This document shows positions 25,595-34,281 of a stretch of DNA of 64,000 bases, piece by piece (position 1 is the stretch's first letter; each line of letters opens with the position of its first letter). The stretch is taken from NCBI RefSeq assembly GCF_014926585.1, contig NZ_CP045422.1, positions 3,936,001 to 4,000,000 of the forward strand, in the 5' to 3' direction. Made by a program: the position numbers and the translations under genes. Below the pieces are notes generated by a model. The model made no database searches, was not told the DNA's origin, and saw only the letters and a list, made by a program, of their open reading frames with translations. This stretch comes from Devosia beringensis. Its GTDB lineage: Bacteria > Pseudomonadota > Alphaproteobacteria > Rhizobiales > Devosiaceae.

Positions 25595-26719
25595 ATGATC
25601 TGGGATATTTTTGTATTCGTGCTGCAGGCCGCTCTGGCGTTTGTAGTCTCAACCGCCCTGTTTGACGTACTGCACTGGACGCTGCACCAGTGGGAGACGT
25701 CATCCAGTCCCCTGCTGCGGCGCCTGTCGTCCTGGCACTGGGTGCACCACAAGTTCCTTGGCCGCGACATGCAGGTCAACCCGGCCTATGCCCGGGCCAA
25801 TATCTGGTTTCACATCCTGCCTGAATATCTGACGGCCATGGCCGGCACGGCGGCTTTCCTGCTGGTCTTTCCCTGGCCGCCCATTGCCCTGGTTGCCGTT
25901 CTGCGCACCGTGATGCTGGGCGCGACGCTGCGCGAGGAAGGGCTCGACTACAATCACATGTCGATGGAGCGGGTTGGTGGTCAGCAGGGCCTGCTCTGGG
26001 TAGACAACAATTACCACGCCATGCACCACGTCTATCCGCACAGCTTTTTCTCATCCTTCAGCAATGTCTTTGATCTGTTCGCCGGCACGGCCTGCCAGAT
26101 CAAGGGGCGCAGGTTCCTCGTCACCGGCGCCAGCGGCGCCCTGGGCTCGGCCATGGTGGCGCGGCTACAACGCTTGGGCGGCATTGTCGAAACCGCCAAA
26201 TCCGGCGTGGACTTTGCCGCCGGCGACTACGCGGCCATGCGCGCCAAGCTCGAAGCCGCCGATGTGCTGATCCTGGCGCACGGCGCCAAGAGCGAAGATT
26301 GCTGGAACGCCAATTTCGTCACCTTCCGCGATCTCACCGCGCTGTTCACCGAGATCGGTGCCAGTCGGCTCGCCCCGCCGGAAGTCTGGGCCGTTGGCTC
26401 CGAGGTCGAGTTCCATGGCGACATGGGCATGGATGAGCTCAAGACCTATTCTGCCTCCAAGCGCGCCTTCGCGGTCAAGGCGCTCGAGTTCTACCATTCA
26501 GATGCGCTGATCTACCGGCACATCGTCCCCTCCTCCTTCACATCCGCGATGGGCAAGGGCGCCATGAGCGCCGACACGGCCGCCGCTATTGCCCTGTTCT
26601 TCATCCGTCGCGGCTTCCGCTACGTGCCGGTTACCTTTACCGGCCTGGCGGTACTGAACTTTTTCCGCTTCCGTTTCTTCCAGAAGGGCCAGCCGGACCT
26701 GACCCAGCCGGCGGAGTGA
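25595..26719 (+). CDS. Fusion of fatty acid hydroxylase/sterol desaturase-like domain with short-chain dehydrogenase
   Basis: The N-terminal ~165 residues are a membrane di-iron domain: helices near 4-24 and 75-105, with His motifs HWTLHQ, HWVHHKF and YHAMHHVYPH and an NH pair in DYNHMSM. After a short linker (GTACQIKGRR) comes a Rossmann domain with a Gly-rich TGASGALG loop and a TYSASKRA motif matching the SDR Tyr-x-x-x-Lys, ending in a hydrophobic C-terminus. Fused desaturase/dehydrogenase proteins are known mainly from cyanobacteria. A product that is hydroxylated and then oxidised would make sense, but lipid substrate and product are unknown. It is 57 bases after the FemAB-like gene and 3 before the HIT gene. 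Confidence 0.8.
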   Translation: MIWDIFVFVLQAALAFVVSTALFDVLHWTLHQWETSSSPLLRRLSSWHWVHHKFLGRDMQVNPAYARANIWFHILPEYLTAMAGTAAFLLVFPWPPIALVAVLRTVMLGATLREEGLDYNHMSMERVGGQQGLLWVDNNYHAMHHVYPHSFFSSFSNVFDLFAGTACQIKGRRFLVTGASGALGSAMVARLQRLGGIVETAKSGVDFAAGDYAAMRAKLEAADVLILAHGAKSEDCWNANFVTFRDLTALFTEIGASRLAPPEVWAVGSEVEFHGDMGMDELKTYSASKRAFAVKALEFYHSDALIYRHIVPSSFTSAMGKGAMSADTAAAIALFFIRRGFRYVPVTFTGLAVLNFFRFRFFQKGQPDLTQPAE

Positions 26720-26722
26720 ACC

Positions 26723-27139
26723 ATGACCTATGACCCCTCCAATATCTTTGCCAAGATTCTGGCCGGCGACATCCCGGCACACAAGGTGTTCGAGGACGAC
26801 AGCGCCCTCGTCATGATGGATATTTTTCCGCAGTCGCGCGGTCACACCCTGGTCATCCCCAAGGCGGCGTCGCGCAACCTGCTGGATGCCGACCCGGCGG
26901 TGCTGTCAGCGGTGATGCCGCTGGTGCAGCGGGTCGCCAGGGCGGCCAAGGCGGCCACCGGGGCCGATGGCGTCCGCGTGGCGCAGTTCAACGAGGCGCC
27001 GGCCGGGCAGACGGTGTTCCACCTGCATTTCCACGTCATCCCGGTATTCGATGGCGTCGCGCTGGGTACCCATGGCGGCGGCCAGGCGGACAATGCAGAA
27101 CTCGCGACCCTCGCCCAGGCGATTGCCGCCGCTCTCTAG
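26723..27139 (+). CDS. HIT-family nucleotide hydrolase/transferase
   Basis: A 138-residue histidine-triad protein. The HIT motif is HLHFHVIPVF near residues 100-109, and the N-terminal pattern NIFAKILAGDIPAHKVFEDD with RGHTLVIPKA is that of the HinT/FHIT-like bacterial group. Such enzymes split aminoacyl- or lysyl-adenylates and other nucleoside phosphoramidates; the exact substrate is not known. GGAG lies upstream of the ATG, which is 3 bases after the previous stop. It is the last gene of the rightward run and converges with lolD. Confidence 0.92.
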   Translation: MTYDPSNIFAKILAGDIPAHKVFEDDSALVMMDIFPQSRGHTLVIPKAASRNLLDADPAVLSAVMPLVQRVARAAKAATGADGVRVAQFNEAPAGQTVFHLHFHVIPVFDGVALGTHGGGQADNAELATLAQAIAAAL

Positions 27140-27159
27140 CGGCGACGCCGGCCCCTACC

Positions 27160-27846
27160 CTAGAGCGTGTGGGCGACGACCAGACCGCCCTTGAGCGTAA
27201 CGATACGATCGGCGCGCCGCGCCAGGTCGTGATTGTGGGTGGCAATCAGGGCCGCCGCGCCTTCATTCTTGATCAGGTCGGCCAGCGCACCGAAGACGAT
27301 GTCGCTGGTCTCGGGATCGAGATTGCCCGTGGGCTCGTCCGCCAGGATGACCTTGGGATGGTTGGCCGCGGCCCGGGCAATGGCCACGCGCTGCTGCTCG
27401 CCGCCCGACAGTTCGGCCGGCCGATGGCTGGCGCGGGCGCCGATCCCCAGCAGGTCCAGCAGTTCCATCGAACGCTTGTCGGCCTCCGCCTGCGACTTGC
27501 CGGCGATCAGCTGCGGCATCGACACGTTCTCGAGCGCGGTGAATTCGGGCAGCAGATGGTGGAACTGGTAGACATAACCCACGGTGGAGCGGCGCAGCTG
27601 CGTACGGCCCCGGTCGCCGAGATGGCTGGTCTTGATCCCCATCAGCTCGACCTCGCCGCCCTGCGGGCTCTCCAGCAGGCCTGAGAGGTGCAGCAGCGTC
27701 GATTTGCCGGCGCCGGAGGGCGCTACCAGCGCCACCAGTTCACCGCTGTTGACGGTAAGGTTGGCGGCCTCCAGCACATGCACGATCTTGTCGCCCTGGC
27801 CGTAATGGCGATGGACGTCGGTCAGTACCAGATGCGGCTTACTCAT
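27160..27846 (-). CDS. lolD: Lipoprotein-releasing system ATP-binding protein LolD
   Basis: LolD is the ATPase of the LolCDE complex that lifts lipoproteins out of the inner membrane for delivery to LolA. The 228-residue product has Walker [10 protein letters not shown] (42-50), a Q-loop in [17 protein letters not shown], the signature [14 protein letters not shown], Walker [13 protein letters not shown] and the switch His in [24 protein letters not shown] is typical of LolD rather than of MacB. The start overlaps the lolC stop by 8 bases, so the two are coupled. Identification is secure from sequence and context. Confidence 0.95.
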   Translation of the reverse strand: MSKPHLVLTDVHRHYGQGDKIVHVLEAANLTVNSGELVALVAPSGAGKSTLLHLSGLLESPQGGEVELMGIKTSHLGDRGRTQLRRSTVGYVYQFHHLLPEFTALENVSMPQLIAGKSQAEADKRSMELLDLLGIGARASHRPAELSGGEQQRVAIARAAANHPKVILADEPTGNLDPETSDIVFGALADLIKNEGAAALIATHNHDLARRADRIVTLKGGLVVAHTL

Positions 27847-29209
27847 AACGCAGGGCCTCTACCGGATCATATTGCGCAGCACGCCAGGCCGGATACAGCG
27901 TCGCGAGAAAACTCAGGCCGAGCGACAGGCAGACCACCACGGTCACTTCCAGCGGATCGGTCTTGGAGGGCAGCGAGGACAGCAGGAACACTTCGGGCGG
28001 GAAAATCGCCACGCCCAGCGTGTTGGAGATAAAGGCGCGCAGGGTTTCGGCATTGGCCGCCACCACCAGGCCCAGGATTACGCCTGACACCGTGCCGATG
28101 ACGCCAATCGTGGTCCCGGTGATCGAGAATATCCGCATGATGGCGCCGCGCGTGGCGCCCATGGTGCGCAGCACGGCGATATCGGAGCTCTTGTCCTTCA
28201 CCAGCATGATCAGGCTTGAGATGATGTTGAAGGCGGCGACGAGGATGATCATCGAGAGGATGGTGAACATCACCACCCGCTCCACCTGCAGCGCCGAAAA
28301 GAAGGTTTCGTTGCGCTGCTGCCAATCGGTCAGCACCAGCGGCCGTGTCGCCGGGTCGGTCTGCAGCCGTTGCCGCATCACCATGACATCATCGGGATCA
28401 TGGATGAAGACTTCGGCGGCCGAGACGCGGTTGATGCGCTCATAGGCGGCATCGATCTCGGCATCGCTGGCCAGCGGGTCCAGCGGACCCATGCCGGGCT
28501 TGAGCACTTCTTCGAACTGCTTGAAATAGGTCTGGGCCGCCTCGAGCGGCATGTACATGAAGAAGCTGTCGAACTCGACCATGCCCAGGTCAAAGATCAC
28601 GTCGACGGGATAGGAGCGGATCTGCGGCGTCGAGCCAAACGGCGTCATCGCCCCATCGGGATTGATGATCTGCACCTGGTCGCCCAGGGACACGCCCAGC
28701 GTCTGCGCCAGCCGGTAGCCGATTGCCACGCCCTTGGAGCTGTCCCACTGGTCCCAGCCGCCCTGCGTGGCCGCGTTGTAGAGCAGGTCGAGCTTCTCGA
28801 TGTTTTCCGCGTCCATGCCGCGAACGGTCACGCCGGTCGAATTGCCCCGGCCGGAGGCGAGCACCTGGCCCTCGACGAAATAGACGGCGAAGTCCACGCC
28901 TTCGATCTGCTGCAGCGCGGCGATGGTTTCCTTGTAGTCGGTGAATTCGCGCTCGATCGGATAGGCCGTGAAATGGCCGTTGAGGCCCAGGATCTTGGTC
29001 AGCAGCTCGGCTCGGAACCCGTTCATGACCGACATGACGACGATCAGGGTGGCGACGCCGATGGCGACGCCCACCATGGTCAGGCTGGCGATCACCGAAA
29101 TGAACGCCTCCTTGCGCCGGGCCCGCAGATAGCGGCCGGCAATGAGCCACTCAAAGCGCGAAAAGGCGCGCGTGCCCTTGTTCAGTGCAGCCGGCGCCAG
29201 GTCGGTCAA
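27839..29209 (-). CDS. lolC: Lipoprotein-releasing system permease, LolC/LolE type
   Basis: The 456-residue permease has one membrane helix near residues 43-65 ([24 protein letters not shown]), a large periplasmic domain, and three helices in the last third around 330-440, the usual FtsX-fold arrangement. [15 protein letters not shown] before the first helix and [15 protein letters not shown] in the coupling region match LolC/E. Only one permease gene accompanies lolD here, so it probably acts as a homodimer (the LolF-type system) instead of a LolC-LolE pair. It overlaps proS by ATGA (29206-29209). Confidence 0.93.
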   Translation of the reverse strand: MTDLAPAALNKGTRAFSRFEWLIAGRYLRARRKEAFISVIASLTMVGVAIGVATLIVVMSVMNGFRAELLTKILGLNGHFTAYPIEREFTDYKETIAALQQIEGVDFAVYFVEGQVLASGRGNSTGVTVRGMDAENIEKLDLLYNAATQGGWDQWDSSKGVAIGYRLAQTLGVSLGDQVQIINPDGAMTPFGSTPQIRSYPVDVIFDLGMVEFDSFFMYMPLEAAQTYFKQFEEVLKPGMGPLDPLASDAEIDAAYERINRVSAAEVFIHDPDDVMVMRQRLQTDPATRPLVLTDWQQRNETFFSALQVERVVMFTILSMIILVAAFNIISSLIMLVKDKSSDIAVLRTMGATRGAIMRIFSITGTTIGVIGTVSGVILGLVVAANAETLRAFISNTLGVAIFPPEVFLLSSLPSKTDPLEVTVVVCLSLGLSFLATLYPAWRAAQYDPVEALRYE

Positions 29210-30555
29210 ATGTCGGTCTTTCTCTGGGGTTCGATCAGGCCCTTGAGCCGCGCCACGGCCGCAGCGATCGGCAGGGTCTCGCGTTCGCCGGACTTGCGGT
29301 GCTTGATCTCGGCTTCGCCGGCCTTGAGCCCGCGGGGCCCGATGATGATCTGATAGGGAATGCCAATCAGGTCGGCCGTGGTGAACTTGGCGCCGGCGCC
29401 CTGGTCGCGGTCATCATAGAGCATGTCGAGGCCAGCCGCGTTGAGCTCAGCATAGAGCGCATCGCAGGCAGCATCGCATTCGGCATCGCCGGCCTTGAGG
29501 TTGATTAGCACCGCTTCGAACGGCGCCACCGAGACCGGCCAGACAATGCCGTTATCGTCATGGAAAGCCTCGATCAGTGCCGGCACCAGGCGGGACGGCC
29601 CGATGCCATAAGAGCCCATATGGACGGTGATTTCCTTGCCCTCGGGCCCGGTGACGCTGGCCTTCATCGGCTCGGAATACTTGGTGCCGAAGTAGAAAAT
29701 ATGGCCAACCTCGATGCCCCGGGCGGAAACCCGGAATTCCTCGGGAACGGCGGCCTCGAACTCGGCCATGTCCACCATGTCTTCGGTGGCGGCATAGCGT
29801 GAGGTCCAGTCAGCGAAGATCGGGTTGAGATCGCCGCGGAAATCGGTGTCGGGGCCGGGAATTGGTTTGTCGAGCAGGCGCTGGTCGCAGAACACGGCGC
29901 TTTCGCCGGTCTCGGCCAGCACGATCCATTCATGGCTGAGGTCGCCGCCGATCGGGCCGGTATCGGCGCGCATCGGAATCGCCGTCAGGCCCATGCGGGC
30001 ATAGGTGCGCAGATAGGCCACGAACATGCGCTCATAGGCCTTGACCGCATCTTCCTTGGTCAGGTCGAAGGAATAGGCGTCCTTCATCAGGAATTCGCGG
30101 CTGCGCATGGTGCCGAAGCGCGGCCGCACCTCGTCGCGGAACTTCCACTGGATGTGGTACAGGTTGAGCGGCAGGTCCTTGTAGGATTTCACATAGGTCC
30201 GGAAGATGTCGGTGATCATCTCCTCATTGGTCGGGCCATAGAGAAAATCGCGCTCGTGCCGATCCTGGATGCGCAGCATTTCCTTGCCATAGGCGTCGTA
30301 GCGCCCGCTTTCGCGCCACAGATCGGCCGACTGGATGGTGGGCATCAGCAATTGCACCGCGCCGGAACGATCCTGCTCCTCCTCGATGATCTTTTGCACC
30401 TTCATCAGCACCTTGTAGCCCAGCGGCAGCCAGGAATAGAGGCCCGAGGCCTGCTGGCGGATCATGCCTGCCCGCAGCATCAGCCGATGCGAGACGATTT
30501 CGGCGTCCTTGGGGACGTCACGCAGCACCGGCAAGAAGTAGCGAGACAGGCGCAT
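29206..30555 (-). CDS. proS: Prolyl-tRNA synthetase
   Basis: ProS charges tRNA(Pro). From the ATG at 30555 (GGGAG upstream) it has 449 residues, matching the shorter alphaproteobacterial form without the ~180-residue editing insertion. Class II motifs are visible: [18 protein letters not shown] (motif 1 region), [30 protein letters not shown] (motif 2, two parts), and [19 protein letters not shown] (motif 3). The anticodon-binding domain follows ([13 protein letters not shown]) ending [13 protein letters not shown]. The upstream in-frame ATG at 30603 lies outside the conserved start [13 protein letters not shown]. It leads the proS-lolC-lolD operon. Confidence 0.97.
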   Translation of the reverse strand: MRLSRYFLPVLRDVPKDAEIVSHRLMLRAGMIRQQASGLYSWLPLGYKVLMKVQKIIEEEQDRSGAVQLLMPTIQSADLWRESGRYDAYGKEMLRIQDRHERDFLYGPTNEEMITDIFRTYVKSYKDLPLNLYHIQWKFRDEVRPRFGTMRSREFLMKDAYSFDLTKEDAVKAYERMFVAYLRTYARMGLTAIPMRADTGPIGGDLSHEWIVLAETGESAVFCDQRLLDKPIPGPDTDFRGDLNPIFADWTSRYAATEDMVDMAEFEAAVPEEFRVSARGIEVGHIFYFGTKYSEPMKASVTGPEGKEITVHMGSYGIGPSRLVPALIEAFHDDNGIVWPVSVAPFEAVLINLKAGDAECDAACDALYAELNAAGLDMLYDDRDQGAGAKFTTADLIGIPYQIIIGPRGLKAGEAEIKHRKSGERETLPIAAAVARLKGLIEPQRKTDI

Positions 30556-30689
30556 GGTAACTCCCGAAAAATCAGTCGACTCGTGGCTTTTGTTGATGCC
30601 CACTCAAATCCTACTCGTCCATCCGATGCAAGCATGGAAGGCATGCAGAATCTGCGTGACAGACTGTTGAACCCTTGTTAGGGTCGCCA

Positions 30690-30832
30690 GCAATAAAGCA
30701 CAGGTGGTTACAAACCGCCGGACGTCGACAACGTCAAGGGAGGAGCGTTGGCTGCGCGCTTAAGTAGCGCACCTAAGACCAGCGTATTGTCGAACAAACT
30801 TATTCAGCGGGGCCCAGTGCCCCGCTTTTTTT
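30690..30832 (+). ncRNA. Candidate small RNA ending in an intrinsic terminator
   Basis: The 316-base gap between proS (leftward) and the MmcQ gene (rightward) contains a chain of short hairpins on the plus strand: GGTGGTT/AACCGCC (about 30702-30719), GACG/CGTC just after, and TGCGC/GCGCA (about 30748-30767). These end in a strong terminator at 30804-30832. Between the second and third hairpin lies a purine stretch AAGGGAGGAG that could stay unpaired. A weak TTGAAC (30667-30672) with an AT-rich -10 around 30690 may be its promoter. No ORF of credible composition. The 5' end is uncertain. The alternative is an attenuated leader for the MmcQ gene. Confidence 0.45.
30804..30832 (+). terminator. 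Rho-independent terminator upstream of the MmcQ gene
   Basis: AGCGGGGC and GCCCCGCT form an 8-base stem around a short loop, followed by seven T. It precedes the MmcQ ribosome site by ~30 bases, so it ends an RNA that starts upstream and is not the end of a coding gene. Confidence 0.85.
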
Positions 30833-30871
30833 ATGTGGTGTAGGAGTTTGTCGGGTTCAGGAGGCTTTTTG

Positions 30872-31198
30872 ATGGCCACGCAAGCGGACCTGCGCCGACT
30901 GGCCATGGCGCTGGCTGGCACCGTCGAAGCACCCCATGTCGATCGCCGGGCCTTCAAGGTCAATCGCATCTATGCCACCCTGGCGGCCGATGGCGACAGC
31001 GCCAACCTCAAGTTCACGCCGGACGAGCAGGCCCTCAAATGCATGGTGGCGCCTGACCTGTTTGCCGCGCTCGACAATGCCTGGGGCCGCCAGGGCTGGA
31101 CCACGCTCACCCTGGCCGCCGCCACGGAAGCCGATCTCGCCGCCGCCCTCGCCATGGCGCACGCCCATGCCATCACCAAACCGACCCGCAAGCGCTAG
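30872..31198 (+). CDS. MmcQ/YjbR family protein
   Basis: A 108-residue protein of the MmcQ/YjbR family, small double-wing-like proteins often annotated as DNA-binding but without a settled role. The pattern is clear: LRRLAMALAGTVEAPHVDRRAFKVN near the start, IYATLA, NLKFTPDEQALKCM, and GWTTLTLAAATEADLAAAL at the end. The ATG at 30872 has a perfect AGGAGG 8 bases upstream. It interrupts the usual nuo-birA-rnj-DUF1467-proS run as the only rightward gene. Confidence 0.85.
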   Translation: MATQADLRRLAMALAGTVEAPHVDRRAFKVNRIYATLAADGDSANLKFTPDEQALKCMVAPDLFAALDNAWGRQGWTTLTLAAATEADLAAALAMAHAHAITKPTRKR

Positions 31199-31250
31199 CC
31201 CGGCCGGCACGCGTTTTACGAAAACGGGTTGCCCAGCCACCGGCCCGATC

Positions 31251-31280
31251 CCTCCCCCGTCAGGGAAGGCTAGGCGGGGA
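31251..31280. repeat. Decayed half copy of the palindrome element
   Basis: CCTCCCCCGT, CAGGGAAGG and CTAGGCGGGGAT follow the order of one half of the 10 kb and 14 kb elements (hairpin then TTAGGTGGGGG), with several mismatches. It again lies between convergent genes (MmcQ and DUF1467). Confidence 0.5.
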
Positions 31281-31326
31281 TCGTGGGCTACCGCCAAACA
31301 AGGGCGGACGCGAATCCGTCCCGCGC

Positions 31327-31584
31327 TCAGCGGTTCCAGTAGTGGTGCAGCGTCTCGTTGGACATGGCCCAGAGCAGCAGCAAGGTCAGCACAATGGCCA
31401 GGCCCGTCGCCATCAGCGCCTTGCGCAACAGTCGCGGCGCTACCGGGGCACCCGGATCACTACCGGCGACCACGGGCGCGCCGGCCTCATGGACGCTCTG
31501 GTTGCCGATCGGCAGCACGGCGACAAAGCTGATCCACCACAGCACGAAGAACACGGCGATGAGTGAAGCGACCTGCATAGTCAT
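31327..31584 (-). CDS. DUF1467 family small membrane protein
   Basis: The 85-residue protein has two membrane helices (about 5-25 and 58-75) separated by a polar loop, EAGAPVVAGSDPGAPVAPRLLRKAL. That loop (EAG, then V-x-G-x-D-P-G-A-P, then RLLRKAL) is the DUF1467 signature of alphaproteobacteria. Function unknown. The start could be the ATG at 31584 or the one two codons later at 31578; ACGGGT precedes the first. It follows rnj by 121 bases on the same strand, the position it usually has near rnj and proS. Confidence 0.88.
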   Translation of the reverse strand: MTMQVASLIAVFFVLWWISFVAVLPIGNQSVHEAGAPVVAGSDPGAPVAPRLLRKALMATGLAIVLTLLLLWAMSNETLHHYWNR

Positions 31585-31705
31585 TACCCGTTCAGACTGG
31601 TGACCAAATAGCGACGAAATGGTGTCACCACTCTATCCCATCGCGCTGGGGCACGGAAGTTGCGACAGTGTCGCGGCCCGTTGCAGAGCCGCGACACCGG
31701 CATGA

Positions 31706-33379
31706 TCAGACGCGGTGGACGAACACCGAGACGTTGGGCTTGCGACCCCAATAGGCGTTGACCTCGTTGCGAATGCCCTTGAACAGCGCGGAATTGAGCA
31801 CTTCGGTATCGCTGCGGCGCTTGGGCGGCATCGACTTGAGCACGCCGGCAATGGTGTCCTGCACCAGTTCGGTCAGCGATTCATCCTCGGTTTCGGGCAG
31901 GCCATCGATCACCAGATCGGGGCCTGACACCACCTGCCCGCCAGCATTGACGCAGAGGCTGACCACGACATGGCCGCCAAACGACAACCGCCGGCGCCCT
32001 TTGACACCCGACTCGTCGGGCGTGCAAAGCACCAGCCCGTCGAGATACAGTTCGCCCGTGCGCACTTCGCCGGGGAACATCTGGGTCTCGGGGAACAGGC
32101 GCACCATGTCACCATTGCGCGCTTCGCACACAGTCGGGATGCCGCATTCGCGGCCCAGCTTGGCATGTGCCTTCAGGTGCACAGCTTCACCATGCACCGG
32201 GATCAGCACGGCCGGCTTGACCCATTCATAGAGCTGGCGGATTTCGCCACGACGGGGATGGCCCGTCACATGCACCAGACCGTCATTGGCGGTGATGACC
32301 TCGACGCCCTGGTCGATCAGCTGGTTCTGGATGTCGATGACTTCGCGCTCATTGCCCGGAATGGCCCAGGACGAGAAAATCATGCGATCGCCGGCGGCCA
32401 GCGCAATCACCGGATGATCGCCGCGCGCAATGCGCGCAATCGCCGCCCGGGCCTCACCCTGGCTGCCGGTGCAGATCAGCACGATCTTGTTGCGCGGAAT
32501 CGACCGGTAGGCATCCTGATCGAGCAGGGGCGGCAGACCTTCGAGCATGCCCAGTTCGCGGGCAATGCCCATGATCCGGTGCAGCGAGCGGCCCGACATG
32601 ACCACCTGGCGGCCGGCCTTTTCGGCGGCCCGCACGATGGAGATGACCCGGCCGACATTGGAGGCAAAGGTCGTCACGGCGACGCGATTGGGGGCCTCGG
32701 CGATCATTGCCGCCAGATTGCCGGCGACTTCGGCCTCGCTGGGGCTTTCGCCATCCTTGAGCGCATTGGTCGAGTCGCAGATCAGTGCGAGTGGCGTGGA
32801 CGTGTCCTCGCCGATCTTCTTGAGCCGCGCCACGTCGGTGGGCGCATTGCCGACCGGGGTCGGATCAAGCTTCCAGTCGCCGGTATGCAGCACGCGGCCG
32901 ATGGGCGTGGTGATGAGCAGGGCGTTGGATTCAGGGATGGAGTGGGCGACATTGATGGCCTCGATGGTGAACGGCCCCAGATTGAAGGGCTTGCCGGGGA
33001 CCATGATGGTCAGGTCGACATTTTCGACAATGCCGTCGCCGGCGCGCTTGGCTGCCAGCATGGCGCCGGTGAAGCGGGTGGCGAAGACCGGCTTTTCAAA
33101 GCCGGGCCAGAGATCGAGCACGGCACCATAGTGATCTTCGTGGCTGTGGGTCAGGATCAGGCCCAGCACGTCGTCGGCGCGTTCCTCGAGAAATTCGGGA
33201 TTGGCCATGATCAGCTCGATCCCCGGCAGGTCTGGCCCGCCGAAGGTCACGCCACAGTCCACCACGATCCATTTGCGCGACTTTTCTGGCCCGAAGCCGT
33301 ACGCGCCCATATTCATGCCGATCTCGCCGACGCCGCCAAGCGCCACAAAGACGAGTTCATCCCTTTGGGTTTTAGCCAT
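31706..33379 (-). CDS. rnj: Ribonuclease J
   Basis: RNase J is a metallo-beta-lactamase/beta-CASP nuclease with 5'->3' exonuclease and endonuclease activity, used for rRNA and mRNA processing in alphaproteobacteria in place of part of RNase E's tasks. The 557-residue product shows the HxHxDH motif as His78, His80, Asp82, His83 (LTHSHEDHYGA), then NVAHSIPES, HTGDWKLD, the beta-CASP part with ICTGSQGEARAAI, and HVTGHPRRGEI. A C-terminal domain follows, ending VSVFVHRV. Length is normal. It lies between birA (71 bases upstream) and DUF1467. Confidence 0.95.
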   Translation of the reverse strand: MAKTQRDELVFVALGGVGEIGMNMGAYGFGPEKSRKWIVVDCGVTFGGPDLPGIELIMANPEFLEERADDVLGLILTHSHEDHYGAVLDLWPGFEKPVFATRFTGAMLAAKRAGDGIVENVDLTIMVPGKPFNLGPFTIEAINVAHSIPESNALLITTPIGRVLHTGDWKLDPTPVGNAPTDVARLKKIGEDTSTPLALICDSTNALKDGESPSEAEVAGNLAAMIAEAPNRVAVTTFASNVGRVISIVRAAEKAGRQVVMSGRSLHRIMGIARELGMLEGLPPLLDQDAYRSIPRNKIVLICTGSQGEARAAIARIARGDHPVIALAAGDRMIFSSWAIPGNEREVIDIQNQLIDQGVEVITANDGLVHVTGHPRRGEIRQLYEWVKPAVLIPVHGEAVHLKAHAKLGRECGIPTVCEARNGDMVRLFPETQMFPGEVRTGELYLDGLVLCTPDESGVKGRRRLSFGGHVVVSLCVNAGGQVVSGPDLVIDGLPETEDESLTELVQDTIAGVLKSMPPKRRSDTEVLNSALFKGIRNEVNAYWGRKPNVSVFVHRV

Positions 33380-33450
33380 GGGTCAGTTCAGTCCTTTCGA
33401 ACGCAACGCCGGAGCGAACTTTGGTCGCCGGTCGCCTGCGTAATTGATGG

Positions 33451-34281
33451 TCAGCTTCGGGCGCTGGCCGTTGCCCCAAAATGCACGTCACCCGCGGTAA
33501 TCGCGATCCGACGATCATCCTCGACGCGAACGATCAATCGCCCGACGTCGTCGATAGATTCAAATATGCCCCGCAGCACTGCGCCGTCCTGATTGACGGC
33601 CACAGGTGCTCCGATGCCGGCGGCCGATGCACGCCATTGCGTGAGAACCTCGGCAATCCCGCTTCCGTCATTCCAGACGCCGAAAGTTTCGGTCCAGGCG
33701 TCACTCAGCGCAGCAAAGACGTCTTCAGCACCGCGTGGCACGCCAAGTTCGAGCAAACTGGTGGCTGGATACGGCAAACCCTGCGGCGCAGCAACAACAT
33801 TGACGCCGATGCCGATGGCAATGGCCTGGCGGCCGTCCGGCAATTTATGGGCTTCGAGCAGGATGCCGGCCAGCTTGGCGCCGTCTGCCAACACGTCATT
33901 GGGCCATTTCAGCGCAATGCGGGACTGCCCGTCGCGGGAATCGCCACCATCGAGACCGATACGAACCAGGCCCTTTGGCAGTACCACTGCGAGTGCCCGG
34001 CTCAGCGACACACCGGCCACAAAGCCCAGTGTCGCAGACAATGTGGGGTCGCAGTCCGGAACAATCAACAGCGTGGCCGCGAGATTGCCGTGGGGGCTTT
34101 CCCAGATACGGCCGCGTCGCCCCCTGCCCGCGCTCTGCTGCCGCGCGGCAAACCAGATCCCGCCCGGCTCGCCCGCGGTTGCGGCCTCCAGGGCTTCGGC
34201 ATTGGTCGAGCCGATCGTGTCATAGCCGCGCAGCCGATATCCGGCCGCGCGTGCCTTGGGCCCGAGCGAAAAATCGTTCAC
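33451..34281 (-). CDS. birA: Biotin--[acetyl-CoA carboxylase] ligase
   Basis: BirA attaches biotin to carboxylase carrier domains. The 276-residue protein has the ligase core: GSTNAEALEAA, the nucleotide loop GRGRRGR (52-58), KWPNDV (125-130), LAGILLEAH, and the C-terminal SH3-like cap. It lacks the N-terminal helix-turn-helix of E. coli BirA, so it should not repress biotin genes. A short Gly/Asp-rich insertion (around 108-122) sits just before KWPNDV. The start ATG is directly adjacent to the nuoN stop, so it is translated from the nuo transcript. This nuoN-birA-rnj order is common in related bacteria. Confidence 0.94.
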   Translation of the reverse strand: MNDFSLGPKARAAGYRLRGYDTIGSTNAEALEAATAGEPGGIWFAARQQSAGRGRRGRIWESPHGNLAATLLIVPDCDPTLSATLGFVAGVSLSRALAVVLPKGLVRIGLDGGDSRDGQSRIALKWPNDVLADGAKLAGILLEAHKLPDGRQAIAIGIGVNVVAAPQGLPYPATSLLELGVPRGAEDVFAALSDAWTETFGVWNDGSGIAEVLTQWRASAAGIGAPVAVNQDGAVLRGIFESIDDVGRLIVRVEDDRRIAITAGDVHFGATASARS

